A stretch of DNA of 64,000 nucleotides from Marthasterias glacialis (taxonomy: Eukaryota; Echinodermata; Asteroidea; Forcipulatida; Asteriidae): assembly GCA_911728455.2 (NCBI GenBank), contig OU452235.1:10464634-10528633 (forward strand), in the 5' to 3' direction. This document shows positions 12,701 through 27,700 of this stretch, in pieces (positions within the stretch are counted from its first letter, which is position 1; every line of letters starts with the position of its first letter). Position numbers and translations under genes: made by a program. A model generated the notes under the pieces. The model was given only the letters and a program-made list of their open reading frames with translations. It had not been told where the DNA came from and made no database searches.

Positions 12701-15700
12701 GATGTTAAGGGCTTGTTATTGTTGTGCCAGGTCATAACAACCTACCACTTTCGACAAGCTAGTTTGGAACAGAAACTGCATGGTTTTCCTGTGATGCAAG
12801 GTAACATCAATTGGCCATTGATACAAGAAAACATTATACAGGCAGTCTAAGTAAGATAAAACTGTAATTGTGAAGCTAAAAGCGGTCAAAAATCCAGTCA
12901 ACTGTGTTCAAGTCAGCATTTGAAATACTGTTTGTGATTAGTGCAATAAAAATAAGCACTTCTTACAACTGATCCAAGTTTGTCACTTGTCACTTACCGT
13001 AGCTCCATGGAGTACTTCATGACGATGCTTGGTAAACACTAACTCCTCTAAGAATCGTTTTAAATGACTGTTTGCTGGTGAACTCAAATGTTCTTTCTCA
13101 TCCTAAGAAATAACACATCATTTTTTAAAAATCATAAAACAACAAAATTACTAACACAAAACTGGTTTCACATGTCAACAGACAACATCAATAGCTTTTT
13201 ATTCTCTTGCTCGAAGCTTTAATAAATAATTTTTTGTTAAATTTTCGACAAGCCAATTTATTTTAAAGTAATAACAAACCTTTGTATTTCAAACAAATGT
13301 TGAGATTACGATACAATCATTTTTCTTTGAGGGTACTGCTGTAAATTGAAAAACATCGGCTGTTTAGGAGTGGCACTAAACACGGAACCTTGGTTCGATT
13401 GCCATCTCACTCTGACTTACCTCCATTGATCCGAAATACAATGAATAAACAATGGTGGAAGCCTCTCGATGCTTCGTAATCCTTTTCTTGGAACAAAAGG
13501 ACAAAGGTCTGGAATCGGGATTACACAAAACCCACCTCTCAATAGCCAGAAAATACCTAAATATTCAATACCTTTTTTGGTCTTTGAGTGGGTGAAATGA
13601 AGCATTAGACGGCGTGTGTGTGGTCTTTGCACGCTCAGCAGTGAAATGTCAGGGCGACATTTGCTCTAGTGGTCCAAAATTACACAATGGCGTCTTAACA
13701 TGGCTTCCATTTTCAGGCAGGGGAAACATTTGCGTGTATACACGTCATCCAGCGTCAACTGGTTATAATTATATACTGTGGTTATGACTAACATCATATT
13801 TAACCAGCATTGAAGAGATTACAAAAAAGTAAAGTACAAAGAAGTTATAAAACTAAAAACCAGCTCAGTCTGGATTTCCAATACTTCACTGAAGAAAGAT
13901 CAATACCCGTCATACCTTTAACAGTTTGATGCAAGTTTGAAGAGACACAGTTTGTTCATCGATGAGTTGCACAAGAGCAATCAGAAGGCTATCTGGCTCC
14001 TGCTGACGTATCAACTACATCCAATCAATAACAATATAGTCAACAATGTCACACAACACACATTATTACAACTAAATTTAAACAACATTTTCAAATCTGA
14101 GATGAATGAAGTGACACTTTTCACAATTTGATTTTCCTAATGTGTTATTTGCTGAATGCTCAAAATCCTTCAACACAGTTGAGCAATTTGTTACATCAAT
14201 TCTTCTACCTTTCACTTGCTTTTTGTCATTAATTCAGGTTAATTAAATGTACAGCTTTCTAGTGCTGGGGTTGTCAGGAATAAATATAGTACAAGGCTTG
14301 CATACAAGATTGAACGCTTAAAGTCAAGGACTCTATCACATTACATGCAACACTTATCCTGGCATGTTTCCAGCACTTTGTAAATGTGAAAAGCTTTCTT
14401 ACATTGTATGCCCAGATGTACTACTATTCTAACTAATCTCAATAGCTTTGAATTCAAACTGATTGTTGATAACCTCAATATATGCCACACTATCTAGGGA
14501 ATACACATGTGAAGAGGTATTGCCTTCATTACCTGAGCTAAATGTGAGAACTGATCCTCTGCCTGTAGAAGCAATGCTGAATGTTGTGTACATAGCTGAG
14601 TAATTTCTTCTGCTGAAAGAGTGCACAGGGTGGACCCTGCTTGTTCCAAGTCACCCAATCGTAGATACACCTCACACATAGCCAGCCGATCCAAGTTACA
14701 CCATCTAGTATTCATTTATTAACTGATAACTCGTCTCTCAATATCATTACAGTAGTTTTCATACAACAGAAGCCTAATGGTGGCCTAAAGTTAAATGAGT
14801 GTTTAATGAGCAGTCCCATAAAACAGAAAAAGGGAGATTTACATGTAGCTGATGTGAAGGACAATCATTGCCTACATTTTAGGCTATGGTACGTATATTA
14901 ACTGAAAATAAAAGGAAAGACTTACGTATAAGATTGAGGACATCCAACAAAGTTCACACTGAAATAGAAATATCAAGCAATAAACCACAAGGGAAACTGA
15001 CTGGGTAAATTTTAATTCATTTTTGGGGAGAACAAAGAAAAATTGACCGGAGCGAGATTTGTACCTGCCACCCCTGGCTTAACGTACATGTGCCGACATT
15101 CCACCAACCGAACTACCCAGTCCTAGTGTCTGCAGTCTCCCTATGTTGTCAATATCTTTGTTCAGGGGTGCCAGTTAGAAGCCATTCAACCTTAAAGTTC
15201 CTCGTAGCTAGGGATCACACTCAAGTTTACAATACAACCATAGAGCTATAATATATACAGCTCTATGGATATAACCTGGGAAGCGGCAGGTAGATCAGAC
15301 ATGACCCAATTTTGACTTTTTCTTCTGAAGTGAGCAAATATTGATGGTCTACAGCCAATATAGTTTGAAATTCTGATATGGTTTCTGTGTATGGAATCGT
15401 AAGGGTGACTCATTCAATGTAAGTTTGATGATGTCATCGTACAGTAAGAGCCCTCCTAGCAACAGGTTTTAAACAGGCTAAATTTTCAATGTTGTACTTA
15501 AAACAAAAAATCACATTTGAATAAATAACACATTATATTGTAGCTGATAATTAGACTTCATCAAAATATTAAACTACGTCACCATGACATTATTAGGGAT
15601 TGAATTACAATGATTGTAAGTTTAATGTGTGCAAATATTTCCTCAACCACACATGATAAATTAAAACTGTGTTAAATTTTGAAGTAATTAACTAATGTGA

Positions 15701-18700
15701 CATTTTAAATTGTATCCATTCTGTCAGGTTTAAACAGGAAATATTTATAAAGAGTTATTTTAGGGTTAACAATTTTTAGATATCATTTTGATATCATATG
15801 TATTTCTCCGTATGAAATCATGTTTTTTTGTTTCGACCGAAATCTGTGTTTTTTGTTACTTTCACTTAATTTGTATCTTTGTTTCTAAAAGTTACACACT
15901 TTGCTACATGTATGTTTTGAATGCATTCTGAAAGGGAAACCTTTGAAACAAACCAGAACAGCCCTTCTGATCAGATTCCAGTTGCTGCAGTGTTACACTA
16001 AAATCTATTTTGTGAAAAATAAACGCTGCACTTGATAGTTTGATATTGGAATTATCAATCGGCAATCTTTTAATCACAGTCTTGTAACTTTGAAATCATA
16101 AGCAATGAAGGAGATGAATGTTACTTACTGGTGGCCTGGCTGGTGTGTATCTTTGACTTTAATCAAAACACTCAGGGTTTTATTTGGGCTGAGTTGGTCT
16201 GCAATCCTGGAGAATAGAACAACTTGACTGCAATGTTGAGGACCCAGAGAGACAAAGTACTTCAGAATCATGTCAGCTGTTGCCTTAATAGTAGGTTATT
16301 TAAAGAAAAAGAAAATCATTTTTTTTAAATTCTATCATTTCAATTAAAGCTAGCAGTGGTATTATTTATTCTCCATCATGTCTATAGACATTCAAGCCAC
16401 ATGGTTTACCTGATCAGCATGGAGTGTGCTACTGTCATCAAATATAACCCAGTCTAGGTAGTAGATCATGCCTAATCCTGCTCCTGTCATCAACTCTTTG
16501 TCCTTCACAGAAACAATACAACATACTTAGTTTAGTCTATGTGTAGGTAATGTATTTAAATCACAAATGGTAAAACTATAAAGTGTGTACAAAGCTACCT
16601 GCAAGTGTGAGGAATGGATTAAAGCAAATTTAGTCTAAATGAGTTTTGTTGCGCTATCATGGATTACATGGAAAGCTATCCTACCTCAAATGCTGTATAT
16701 GGCTTGGGGCTGCATTCAATGATCTTTTGCAGTGGTAATTCTGACATATTGAAGTATGGCAATGTCAAATGCCAATTGGGAGTTTCTCCTCTGAAATTAT
16801 TCAATACATTAATCATGTTCAACGATAACATTTCATAATTTCAACTATGATCAGGGGATCAGAGGATCAGGGGATCAGGGGAATCAGGGGATTAGGGGAT
16901 CAGGGGAATCGGAGGATTAGGGGATCAGGGGAATCGGAGGATTAGGGGATCAGGAGAATCAGGGGATCAGGGGAATCAGGGGATTAGGGGAATCAGGGAG
17001 AATCAGGGGATTAGGGGATCGGGGGATTAGGTTGGCTCAGTGGTTTCTTTTCCCGCCTTTCACCTCTGTGGACCCTGGTTCAAATCCCACCTAGGACCAG
17101 AGCCTTGCATGTGGATTGGGTTTTAAGTCCCTACCTGATTGCATCGGCTTTCCCCATTTGGGGATTTCCCCCCACATCTAAAACTGATCATTTCTTCTTG
17201 TTTCCTAATCACCATCCTTTTATGGGAGCTTGCGCTGTTGGATGTGTTATCAATACAGTCCAAATTACTTCACCCCTTCATCTGTTGATTTCTTTCATGC
17301 ATGACTCTTTTTTCCGTCAAATATCAAAAGACAAAGAAAACCACAATGTACTACATATTTAGTACATAAACACACTCACAGATCCCTGTCATTTGATTCG
17401 TGGAACAAGCGTCACGTGTCATCTCATATTTTGTCATGTAATTACTGCGCGACATTTGACCATCCTACATGGATAATTTTAGGATAGTGTACATGGATTT
17501 TCGCAGCGTCGTTCCAAAAAAAAAGTTCCTGCACGTTTGTTCAACAGAGGCAAGGTTGATGTCCACTTTATTTACAAGCCGTTTTTCAGAATGTGGGGTG
17601 GCCATTTTCTGTGTTTATTTTGTATTTATTGTGAAAAAATTCAAATGACAAGGATTTATGTGTGAGTAATATAAAACAAATATTGAATGCATTTCGTTTA
17701 TGCATTGTCGCACAATAATATAATCACGCAGTGAAATCTGGCTTTCTCATTTCATTCGGCTTTGCATCTGGAAATGGAAGCGTCCAGATTTTGACACCCA
17801 TCTTTTGGATAATTTTACTGTAGTATCACTTCAAAAATACAAGTCAAGCTTGTTAACCTTTTAATTAACTATTTCACTACATGACAAACTGCACCTCTCT
17901 TGCTTTCATTGATGCAAATTGGTCTATGATGTCGGTCAAGGTTAAGTTTATTCAGTTTCTTCTGGAGCCCCCTTCAAGTGGCACCCAGGGCACGTGTCAT
18001 ACCTGCCATACCTATAGATACGTGACTGCATGTTTATCTGGTGAAAACACTTCAAACAATGCCCTGCCCCTTTCATGAGAAACCACACAAGTGCCCTTTT
18101 TAGGCAGAGCTTAGTACTATCAATTTTCTTTTCTATTATTATCCTGTGCATGTAGGTGTGTTACCTGCAGTAGTGCAGAGCCAGTTGGAGACAAGACTGA
18201 AGGTAGAGGGAACGTAACTCACTGGATGCTTCACATTCAGCATATTCTATCAGCCAATATAAAAGCATTAAATGATGAGAGAAAACAAATGTTTTATGTG
18301 AGATTTGCAAGATATTTCAAAAATGTAAGTTTGAATAAGAAGTTTTGTCATATCTCTGGGAAGGGAAAAAGTCATGGACCATATAAAGTTTGTTTTTATG
18401 GAGGCTAGATGTACAACTAACCTGCATAATATTTTTAGAGCTTTTCTGCAATTCTATCAACTAAAATAAAATCATTAAATGAAATTAAAAACAGTTAGTA
18501 ATGCATGCACATGGCTAGTACCATCATGTACAGGGCTAGTGCACTAATGTTGGTCAATAGTCTGTCTTTAACCGTTTTTCACAGGAAAAAAGGAGATTTA
18601 GAGCATGAATTCCAGTACCCTTTGTCCATCTTTGCTACGGGGCAAAAGAAGCATAGCACGGTGAGTGGTTGCACTCTGCACGTATGCACTGTGCACGCTA

Positions 18701-21700
18701 CACAAAGGAATGTTCTTTGCCTCGTTATTTTCGTCATACCCCAAATATAGTTTGGTTTGTGTACACATCTGTTGGTGGCATCCCATGTACATGTACAACT
18801 TAAAAACGGGTTTGATCAGGCTATCATTGACATGTCTGAGAAAGTTGTGCACTTATACATGTCCTCAGCGTTAATCAGTAAAAACTCCATCTGTGTCTTT
18901 TATCTAAGTAAATATGATGATGTTTTAGCGCTTCAATCAATACATGCAATAGGATTGCTTTCAATGTCTGGTATTTTTTTGTAACAAATATGGCTCAATA
19001 GTATACACATATGGACTGGCAATGAGGGAAATAGTGCTTGTCTATGCAACCCGAGGGCCTGAGTGACCAGGAGAGGGTCCTATTTCCCGAGGCTGAAGGC
19101 CGAGGGAAATAGGACCCTCTCCTGGTCACTCACAGGCCCGAGGGGTGCATAGACATGCACTATTTCCCGAATAATGCCAGTCCATATGTGTTTTATAACA
19201 CACCTCAGTCCAAAATGTTGGTTAGAAGAGTAAATTGTGTTTTTTTGGCCGGAGATTCTTCTGCGTTCTGCAGACACCGCCCTTTTCGTTCTCTTGAGGG
19301 CGCTGTTTACCAGTCAATAGTTTTTGGGTTTTTGAAACTATTTCCCGCTTTGCGAACTATTTCCCCCAAATGAAGCGCGTGCGGTGCGTGAGGTGCAGAT
19401 TTCATGCACTAGGCTATATTAGTTCACCCCACGTGACCGTGTTTCAGCCAATCAGGATAAAGAACCAGGGAGAGGTGTGTTATAATTCCTTTTAGTGAAT
19501 AAAGTTGCATTTCTCCTATTAAAGATTTGAGTAACAGTTGAATTTGTGTAAGTAGTGTAAAAAGTGTTGAAGTTGAAGCTTTTTACACAGTTTAATGTTT
19601 TGCAAACATTTGTATCACATAAGTAGACTATTACAAACATACATGTTAACATGTCAGTTTCAATTACCCAACTTGTTTTTACAACTCAAAAGGTAGGAAC
19701 TATCCCTACTCAGTTGTGCTGCAAGATTTGGCCACTGTTATTTTAAAATGCTATTTGCCAAAACAAAAAACAGGTTGATGCAAGATGGAATGCAAAAAAG
19801 CAAAAGGGTTTTTCTCAATAGAAGTCAAGTAATTTGAAGCTATTTTATTTCAAACCGTGTAGATTATTGTTGAGATACTAGCTGTGTGAAATTAAAAATG
19901 CATGTCTTTACTGTCCAAACCCACTAAGGGTTGAATATTGAGGTATTGCCAGCAATTGTTTAACAAATATTTGTAATAATTAAAATGTAATTATTTTTGG
20001 TTTACAACAGAGTTTTCACTGATGTTGCAGCTTGGTTGATTCCTTGTCAAATTCACATTCAAATTCAGATTAAAAAACAACTTTATTCATCCAAGATTAG
20101 GCAATTACAAAAGATTGGACAGCTCAGGGGTTAACATATCAAATACACATTTTCTAAATTATGAAAACATGTTTAAATTATATGCTTCATCAATTTTATC
20201 CCTACTTTTTTTTCAACAAACCTGACACAGTTTCTTGTCGGGCATTGTTTTGTCTCCCCAAAGTCATTGCCGTTCTGAGCAGTAGATGACCTTCCAACAT
20301 GCATTGAAGATAGGCAGCTGGGCTTGAATGTTGGTAACGTTCACCAAGCTCCATTAATGACTTGAACACAGTCGTAGGAGCAGACTTCTCATGTATGTAT
20401 ATAGTGTTATATTTACTTGAGATACTTGTTGTACCCGTCTCACTATTTAATAAAGTAAAATTAATCTGATGAAATGAAACATGGTGATACATATAGGACT
20501 ATAACTCATCAATGTAAAACTAATGAGCATACTGAGTATTTTCACTGACATGACACTACTCTTAGTATCATTCACTATCTGCCCTATTCGATACAGTTTC
20601 AACAAAGTGGCAATCATTACAAGCCAAATGCTGTAAGCTTGGGCGATACCATCATATTATCGAAAATCACGTTACTAACTTTCATCCAATTATGAGATCA
20701 TGAGGTTTGTTATTATATAGAAATATCATCATATCCAATGACAATAAGTATCGTTCCTTTCATGTCATTTATTAAATGCGTGTTGCCTGTGGGAGTGAAA
20801 TTACATCATGGGTAACTTCCCAGGCTGAGCAATACCTGTGTGGTTAGGACTGATTTCTAAGTGGCAAGACATTGCACAGTTTATTTATGTAAGAATTCTC
20901 ATCGTCAGCACATAAAACACTGTACGTGATCGCCTGCAAATTTTGTCTACTTGGGTCATCATTTTTCAATGCAATGGAACAGACAACTAACGTTCATGAA
21001 CAAATTAAAAATCAGGACATCCGTTTCAGCAATTCTTTGTTGGTCAGGTTAGGTAACGATTACGGGATTCTCTTTCTTGGTCTGTAGCAATTTTTTTTCT
21101 TGTTTATTAGGTGCGTCCCGTGCACTTTGTGAGCACATTTCCTGTGGTTATGGGCCCTTCAGCGATGACTGGTGTTGACGTCACAAATTATTCGTGATAC
21201 TATTGAATATCGTGATATATTTGTGACGATATATCGCGGATGAAAAAAAGCAGTATTGCCCAAGCTTAAAATCAGACATGCAACTTTGTAATTCCAGAGA
21301 GAGAGGAAATGGCCAAAGTACACCAAAATTTCTACAGTGTTTTTCAGTTCTCGGCACTATTACCAAAGCAAACAGAGAAAATCCACTGAAAAGTTGCATC
21401 ATGTGTGTAAAATGCTGTAATCTAATAAACAAATTATCCAGCCTGCATTTACTCCCATGTTTTATTTAAAAAAAAAACAACTGAATAAATTCTGAGTTAC
21501 TTGGTTTTAAAATTGAAATTTAGAGGGTAATACCAGTCCCAAATTTTTTCCAAATCAGCTCCATGATAATATTGCACTATAATCCAAGAAACATCTAAAG
21601 CTAATGTTGATGTTATCAATGCCCTAAAAAAAGATCCCTGACAAAGAAAAACAAATTGTAAGGAAACACCCTCCACAAATTAAATAACATTATGCTGACC

Positions 21701-24700
21701 AACACAAGAAACCAAACTCAAAAACAAGCCAAGCAGTACGAGCTCTTTTATAATCTACCTTTTATTTGGAGTTGGTGGGTTTGTAGAGTCTCTTGTCCTT
21801 GACAGTAGCATTACATGGTCCTTACTAACTGCAAGTTGAGTCAGGCCTAGGTATGACTCCAGACCAACCAAACTGACATCTAATGTGGCAGGAGGACATG
21901 TCTGCCATAAGAATCAAAATTATCTGATATGACCAGGTTGGACAGGTATAAACATGCCCCAACACCCTGTATGGTCCTCCCTACTCAGTACTGACAAAGG
22001 CATTGGTTAAAACAGAAAAGCAGCCGCTTGCCGCAGGGGATCTTCCATTTTTTTCCCATCCACAACAACAGTTTTAATTTGTTAGAATTGTTGGAATCAT
22101 TTTTCTTTGAGAGTACCGGTGGCACAAAAAACACTGACTTGACAAAGCCACGTGAACAAAGATTCTCTTATTGCAATGTACGTTTTGCTTTCTCGACCGA
22201 GAAATGAAAAACATCAGCTTTTACCTATGGCATAGGATTGGTACTAAACCCGGAACCATGGCTTGATTAAATCAGCCCTAATAGCCCATGTGCACAAGCA
22301 CCATCTTAAATATACTACAATACATCTTGGGAAACTGAATACAGCTAAAAAAGAAATCAAATTGACAAGATGGACACCGTGCTGTAGTTTACATGTAACT
22401 ATGCCAGGTTTTATGTGTTGTGTACTGCATTGCTTCAAAATCAGCGTGTCATAATATTATTTGGACTCGGATTTCACCCAGAATCCTTCGTGCTCCAATC
22501 TTTTCTGGTCATGCGCACTGGGACATGCATATGACATGGACGATTGATATTTACAATACATCTGTATTGGTTACAACACACTATGTGACCTTAAAATGAC
22601 CTTTGTAAAATTTCAAGTTGTGACCAAAATAAAGTTTTGGATGTCAGCTTTGAGGCTGTGTATGCCTTGATTGCAGTCATTGTTTAAAGATTTTCATTTG
22701 CAATTCCAAAAACAGAAGAAGTACTTTTAAGCTGCAAATGCGTGGCACTAGAGATATTTTATACAGGGCAATGCTAGATTTAAGTATTTCTCATTATATT
22801 TACACACAATTCAATTGAGCCAATCCTTAACATGTTGTTCCTCATTGGCATTTATGCAGGTATCTTTCACCTTGTTTAAAGTTTTGTATACTAACCATTA
22901 AAGGTAACATTACAATTTTATTACTTGAGCTTACTGTTTATCAAAAAAGATGTGCAGAAGCTGACGTCATTATTTTGCATTTGATTTCTTACTTAATTTA
23001 TGTTAGAAGTTGCTCCCGCTTTATTCACAATCCAAGATGGTGGCCCTGTAAAAACTTCAGTAGGAACTGTACATGTACATGTTCTTAATATTCTAGTACT
23101 CATGGTTTTTGATATTTCTGTGATTCTTGTTCATTTGACTTTACTGATCATAGATGTTTTATATACAACATATTTTTGTGTGAATACACAGATCAGGAAT
23201 TAAATGCGGCTATCACTATCCCCCTGAGTGACATACCAACCCTACTTGTATACCAGTCTCACAAGTCATGCAAGTATACATAGCATGATTCACTCATAAA
23301 TATAAAGGATTATATGTAAAGTATGGAAAATATATTGAAATTTGCATTCTGAATAGTATGAAATGTCAACAAACGACCAAGGGTCTAAAAAAATGATCTT
23401 GACACCCTTATCGGAGAGCGTTTAGTACACATATTTAGTTAAATTTTGGGCTGAACAAAGAAAAATATTTAGTGTTTGGATATGGAAGAAGACAAATATT
23501 CTGATGTGTAATCTCGATTAACCTTTTTTCAAGCGATGAGATTTTCAATTGCTATACAGAACAACAACAATTACATGAATCTTAAAAGCAACACAGACTT
23601 CTTTTTCTGTATTGCCTTTATATCATTCACTAATAATAACAAAGAATTACAACTTACATTGTGTATGTTATCAACAGGCTCCATATTAAGCAATGCTGCA
23701 GCCAATGTGTGTAAAGTGTAAGTCTCCAGACCATTCTGTGTTAGAGCAAACAATAGACTCTGGCCTGCCTGAACCTGTACAGCATCAGCCTTGTATGTGT
23801 ATTCAGTAAGTAAGCGTGGCCTAGGCTGCATCTCATACAAGTAACCTTGTTTGGATGTACTGAAGAAACAACAAAGCCCTGTGGTGACAACAAAGTACAA
23901 TTATTGACAGCAAATAACATACTCAGTCATTTACATGGTAAAGCAGTCTTTTTAAAGGTTTAATAGAGAGGTTCCGCAAGTCTAATATATACACAAACAG
24001 AGACGTACCAAAATGAAAAGTTTTAGCAGTGCTTACCAAATATTATAAGACGGTTAATTTTTCAACCCTACTGTCTCTTCTTCTGGGATAGTATGGTGGT
24101 TTAAATTTTTTAAATTAGTTTTCTTTTTGTTTAATGTTTTTCTGTTATTTTTAAATTTTTAATATCTATCTTTGTAGAGTCACAAACAATTTGGCCCTTG
24201 GGCAACAAGAATTGAATTGAAATTGAAATGCAGACAAATCTGTATCAAAGCACCCAGTGTCAGTGTTCCCAACTTGTGGACAATGCGCTGTTTCATGTTA
24301 ACAATGGTCTATTATGGTAAGTACCTTACTTGTTAGGAACACCCAAGGTGCTAACATGTAATGAGCCATTGTGAGTTACATTTAAACAATTTCTGAAACA
24401 ATGTCTTGCTCGATCACAAGTGAAAGTTCAATTTGAATTCCTTTGACTAATCCAGTGTTAGCAAGCTTAGCAAACACCAATACACAATTTCTGTTGAAAT
24501 GTGTGGCCCAAGGTTACCAGTCTTTGCTGATCAAACCAGTTTACAATATTGATACTGGGCTACATGTAAGAAGACTCACTTCATGAATGTGTCAAGTATC
24601 ATTATATCATCATATATTAATGTATCAAGTATCATTATATCATGATATATTAATGTATCAAGTATCATTATATCATGATATATTAATGTATCAAGTATCA

Positions 24701-27700
24701 TATTTTGATACCCTTAAATCTTAAACATTTTAACTGGCTAAACAAAATTTAGCAATATTGGATACTCTTGTCCATCAGCACAAGCTTACTCCTAATACTT
24801 TCTCTAGTTGATACTAACCTGCAAGGTTATGTGCACTGTGACTCTCCATCATATCATTACTTGGCTCTGTCCTGCTATCAGATCCTGCTAATCAATCAAT
24901 GATGTACAACAGCTGATCTTAGCATAAAAGGACTATCGATGTGGCAAAAGTAAAAGATCATGCAATTACCAAGTTCTAGTGTTTTAGTAAAGTGTGGATT
25001 TGAGTCCCAGTGGTGGCACTTGTGTCCTTGAGCAAGAACACAACAGATGTCTTTTAATACATACATGTATTGATATTATTATGAATCAGGTTCATTCAAA
25101 GATTAATTTAAACCTTAATTTTAACTAACTACCACTACCAATTACCACTACTGATTACCAATACCATTGATCGTTTCGGAAAATGCCCTTTTTAATGGCC
25201 AATGTACAAAATGTAAAAAGTCAATAAAATAATAAGTTACTTGCAAGTTGTAGGCATTATGAGAAAGTTACCTGGTGTATATGTTGGTAACAGCTGAAGT
25301 GAATGTAGACTATTATCATCATCACTTTCCACTTCAGAAATATTGGACATGATGAACCGGCGATACAATAGCTGAGTTAAAGATGACTTCATCCTTAAAT
25401 TATAAGAAGGCAAAAAGTTTCATGGCCTTATACTTCGACTCTAGCAGAGTCTTTGTAAACGGTTAAATTAAAGGCAGAAATACATATTGGATGACTTTTG
25501 AGATCTAAACAATACATTCTCAGATTTTTTAACAGTACCCCAAATAAAAGCGTTTTATAAAAAGTAAAATTTGACCTACTTCTCTGGTTGCTTCTTATTG
25601 GTCAAGGTAATATGTGCTGGATGCCCTTGCATCCTACCAATAGGTCCAATTATCTCACAGTTTTCAACAGATCTCTCAGAGTACGGCTCTTCGGACTGGA
25701 TTGTTGGAAATAACACTGAAGCACCTCCCCAATCACAACTAAGAACACAACAAGAGAGGGAAGAACAATATAGGACATGTAAGAAGATAAAAATCAATAC
25801 TGCTTAAAGAGATGGTTAATCATTTCTTATTGGCAAGTTATTGTATTGTAAATTGATTCAACTTCCTAGTCATGAAACTACATTTAACCAATATCCATTA
25901 CATTGAAACACGCTACTTTGAAATTCCATCATGATGCATTCATAACAGCCAATCAGCAGATGGAGACACTATTCCAGATGACAATATTAATATTGAATAT
26001 TCATGAGGATTATGATCATGAGTACAACCTTCATATCTAGTATGTTTTGTTTGATACAGACACACCTTACATTATGTGTATTTTTCGCACATTACATTTA
26101 ATAGGGTAGTGGAGGTATATAATATTCCAGCAGTGCTGATCACCAAATCCTTGACCAAGTGGTTCTCCTTTGAACCCGATCTGTTACGAGTCATATTATG
26201 ATGCTTTCAGATCAGGTCATGTATAGCACATACCTTCACACACTGTTCAGGTGCGTTACTGGGGCACAGGGGTTAGCAATCCTTATGTCCATCTCCTTCT
26301 TGCTACATACTTTTTTCTCTTTCTTTATTTTATACATATTTATTTCTCCTGTTGTTTCCCCCCCCCCTTTTTTTTAAACTCTGAACTGCATTGAACCATT
26401 GATTGGCCTATCAGAATGACCTCTTTAGTCAAATACTGATGTGGCTATTGTTGACAGTTGCTTTTATATATATAAAAAAAAAACACCCAGATTTGCCTGT
26501 TTTTGATGAATTACATTAAACCACTCATGCCTGGCACGGAATCAGGCAAACTAGTCTTGTATAAATATGTGGGTAATGAACATGTAGCACAAGCTGAAAC
26601 AAGGTGAAAGTGTTCAAGGTGTTTGAATATGATTCTTTTAATAAGGTGCCATGTCCTTAAAAGCTTGAATCAAAAGAGACTTACCAATCCAGATTACTCT
26701 TCTGACTAGCTGAAGATGTGTTACTACTTGCCACAGTAACTGCTTCAATTCCAAAATCCCAGCCACAACTTGCCCCTTCATCAATAACAAAATATGGTTG
26801 TGCAAACTGAGACTGCGTCTCTATCAAATGAGTTGATTTCCATGATTTCTCAGGCAGTGCTTCTGGCTGTAAGGAGGCATCAGCATCTTGAGAGGATAGA
26901 GCATGTTTGATTAACTGTGGCACCCTACGTTTACCCTCATTTGACTTAGACACATTACAACTTTCGATTTCCGTGACAGACCGCCCTCGTATCAGCTTTC
27001 CGGCGCCGGTATCCCACAAACGTATTTTAAAGACTTGTACCTCATGAGTACCCAGACATGCAACTGTACCCTCACAAAATGCCACATCCCTGACAAGAAG
27101 ACCAACTTGTATCTGCATCAGGTACTCAAAGTCTTGACATTCAGAGAGCATTCCTGGATGGTGGGTGACAAACCTGTACAATGACACAGTGTTATTGATT
27201 CCTGCAGCCAAGTTTCCAGTGGCGGGACAGCAACTGATGCACTGGGCAGGGGTTGGGGTTTGGACTTCAACAAGTTCAAACTGTTTTCTTTGTCTTGGGT
27301 AATCTTGATCATGACTTGAGGTTGAGATGGGGGCTCCTCTTTCACATGTTTGCATTTCTCCTGATGAGGCAAAATACCATACGGACAATGTATGCATCAT
27401 TCTCACATCCAAATGCAATCAACACTCCTATAACATGTTGGGGTCAAACGTCCTGTGGTTTGTATAGTTTCATGTATCGTTGGCATGCATTTAGAGAGCT
27501 TTGTGCTTAGAATCATCAGTGTACACATGTTAATGGTCTTACACGTACCTTGTTTTACACATTCAGTTTGATACTCAAGAAAATTGAAAGATATTCATCA
27601 GCCTCGACGTTAACATTCGAACATTAGTTTTTTTTTCATTAAAGAGAATATACAATGAGGTGTTTATAAACACAGGACCACTGGACTTGTCTGATTGTGT

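Noticed and set aside
27416..27418. TTG at the start of the long HPS3 exon 3 open frame as a possible start codon
   Set aside because: It lies in intron sequence. The acceptor CATCAG at 27361 gives the phase that joins exon 2 and fits the HPS3 homology.
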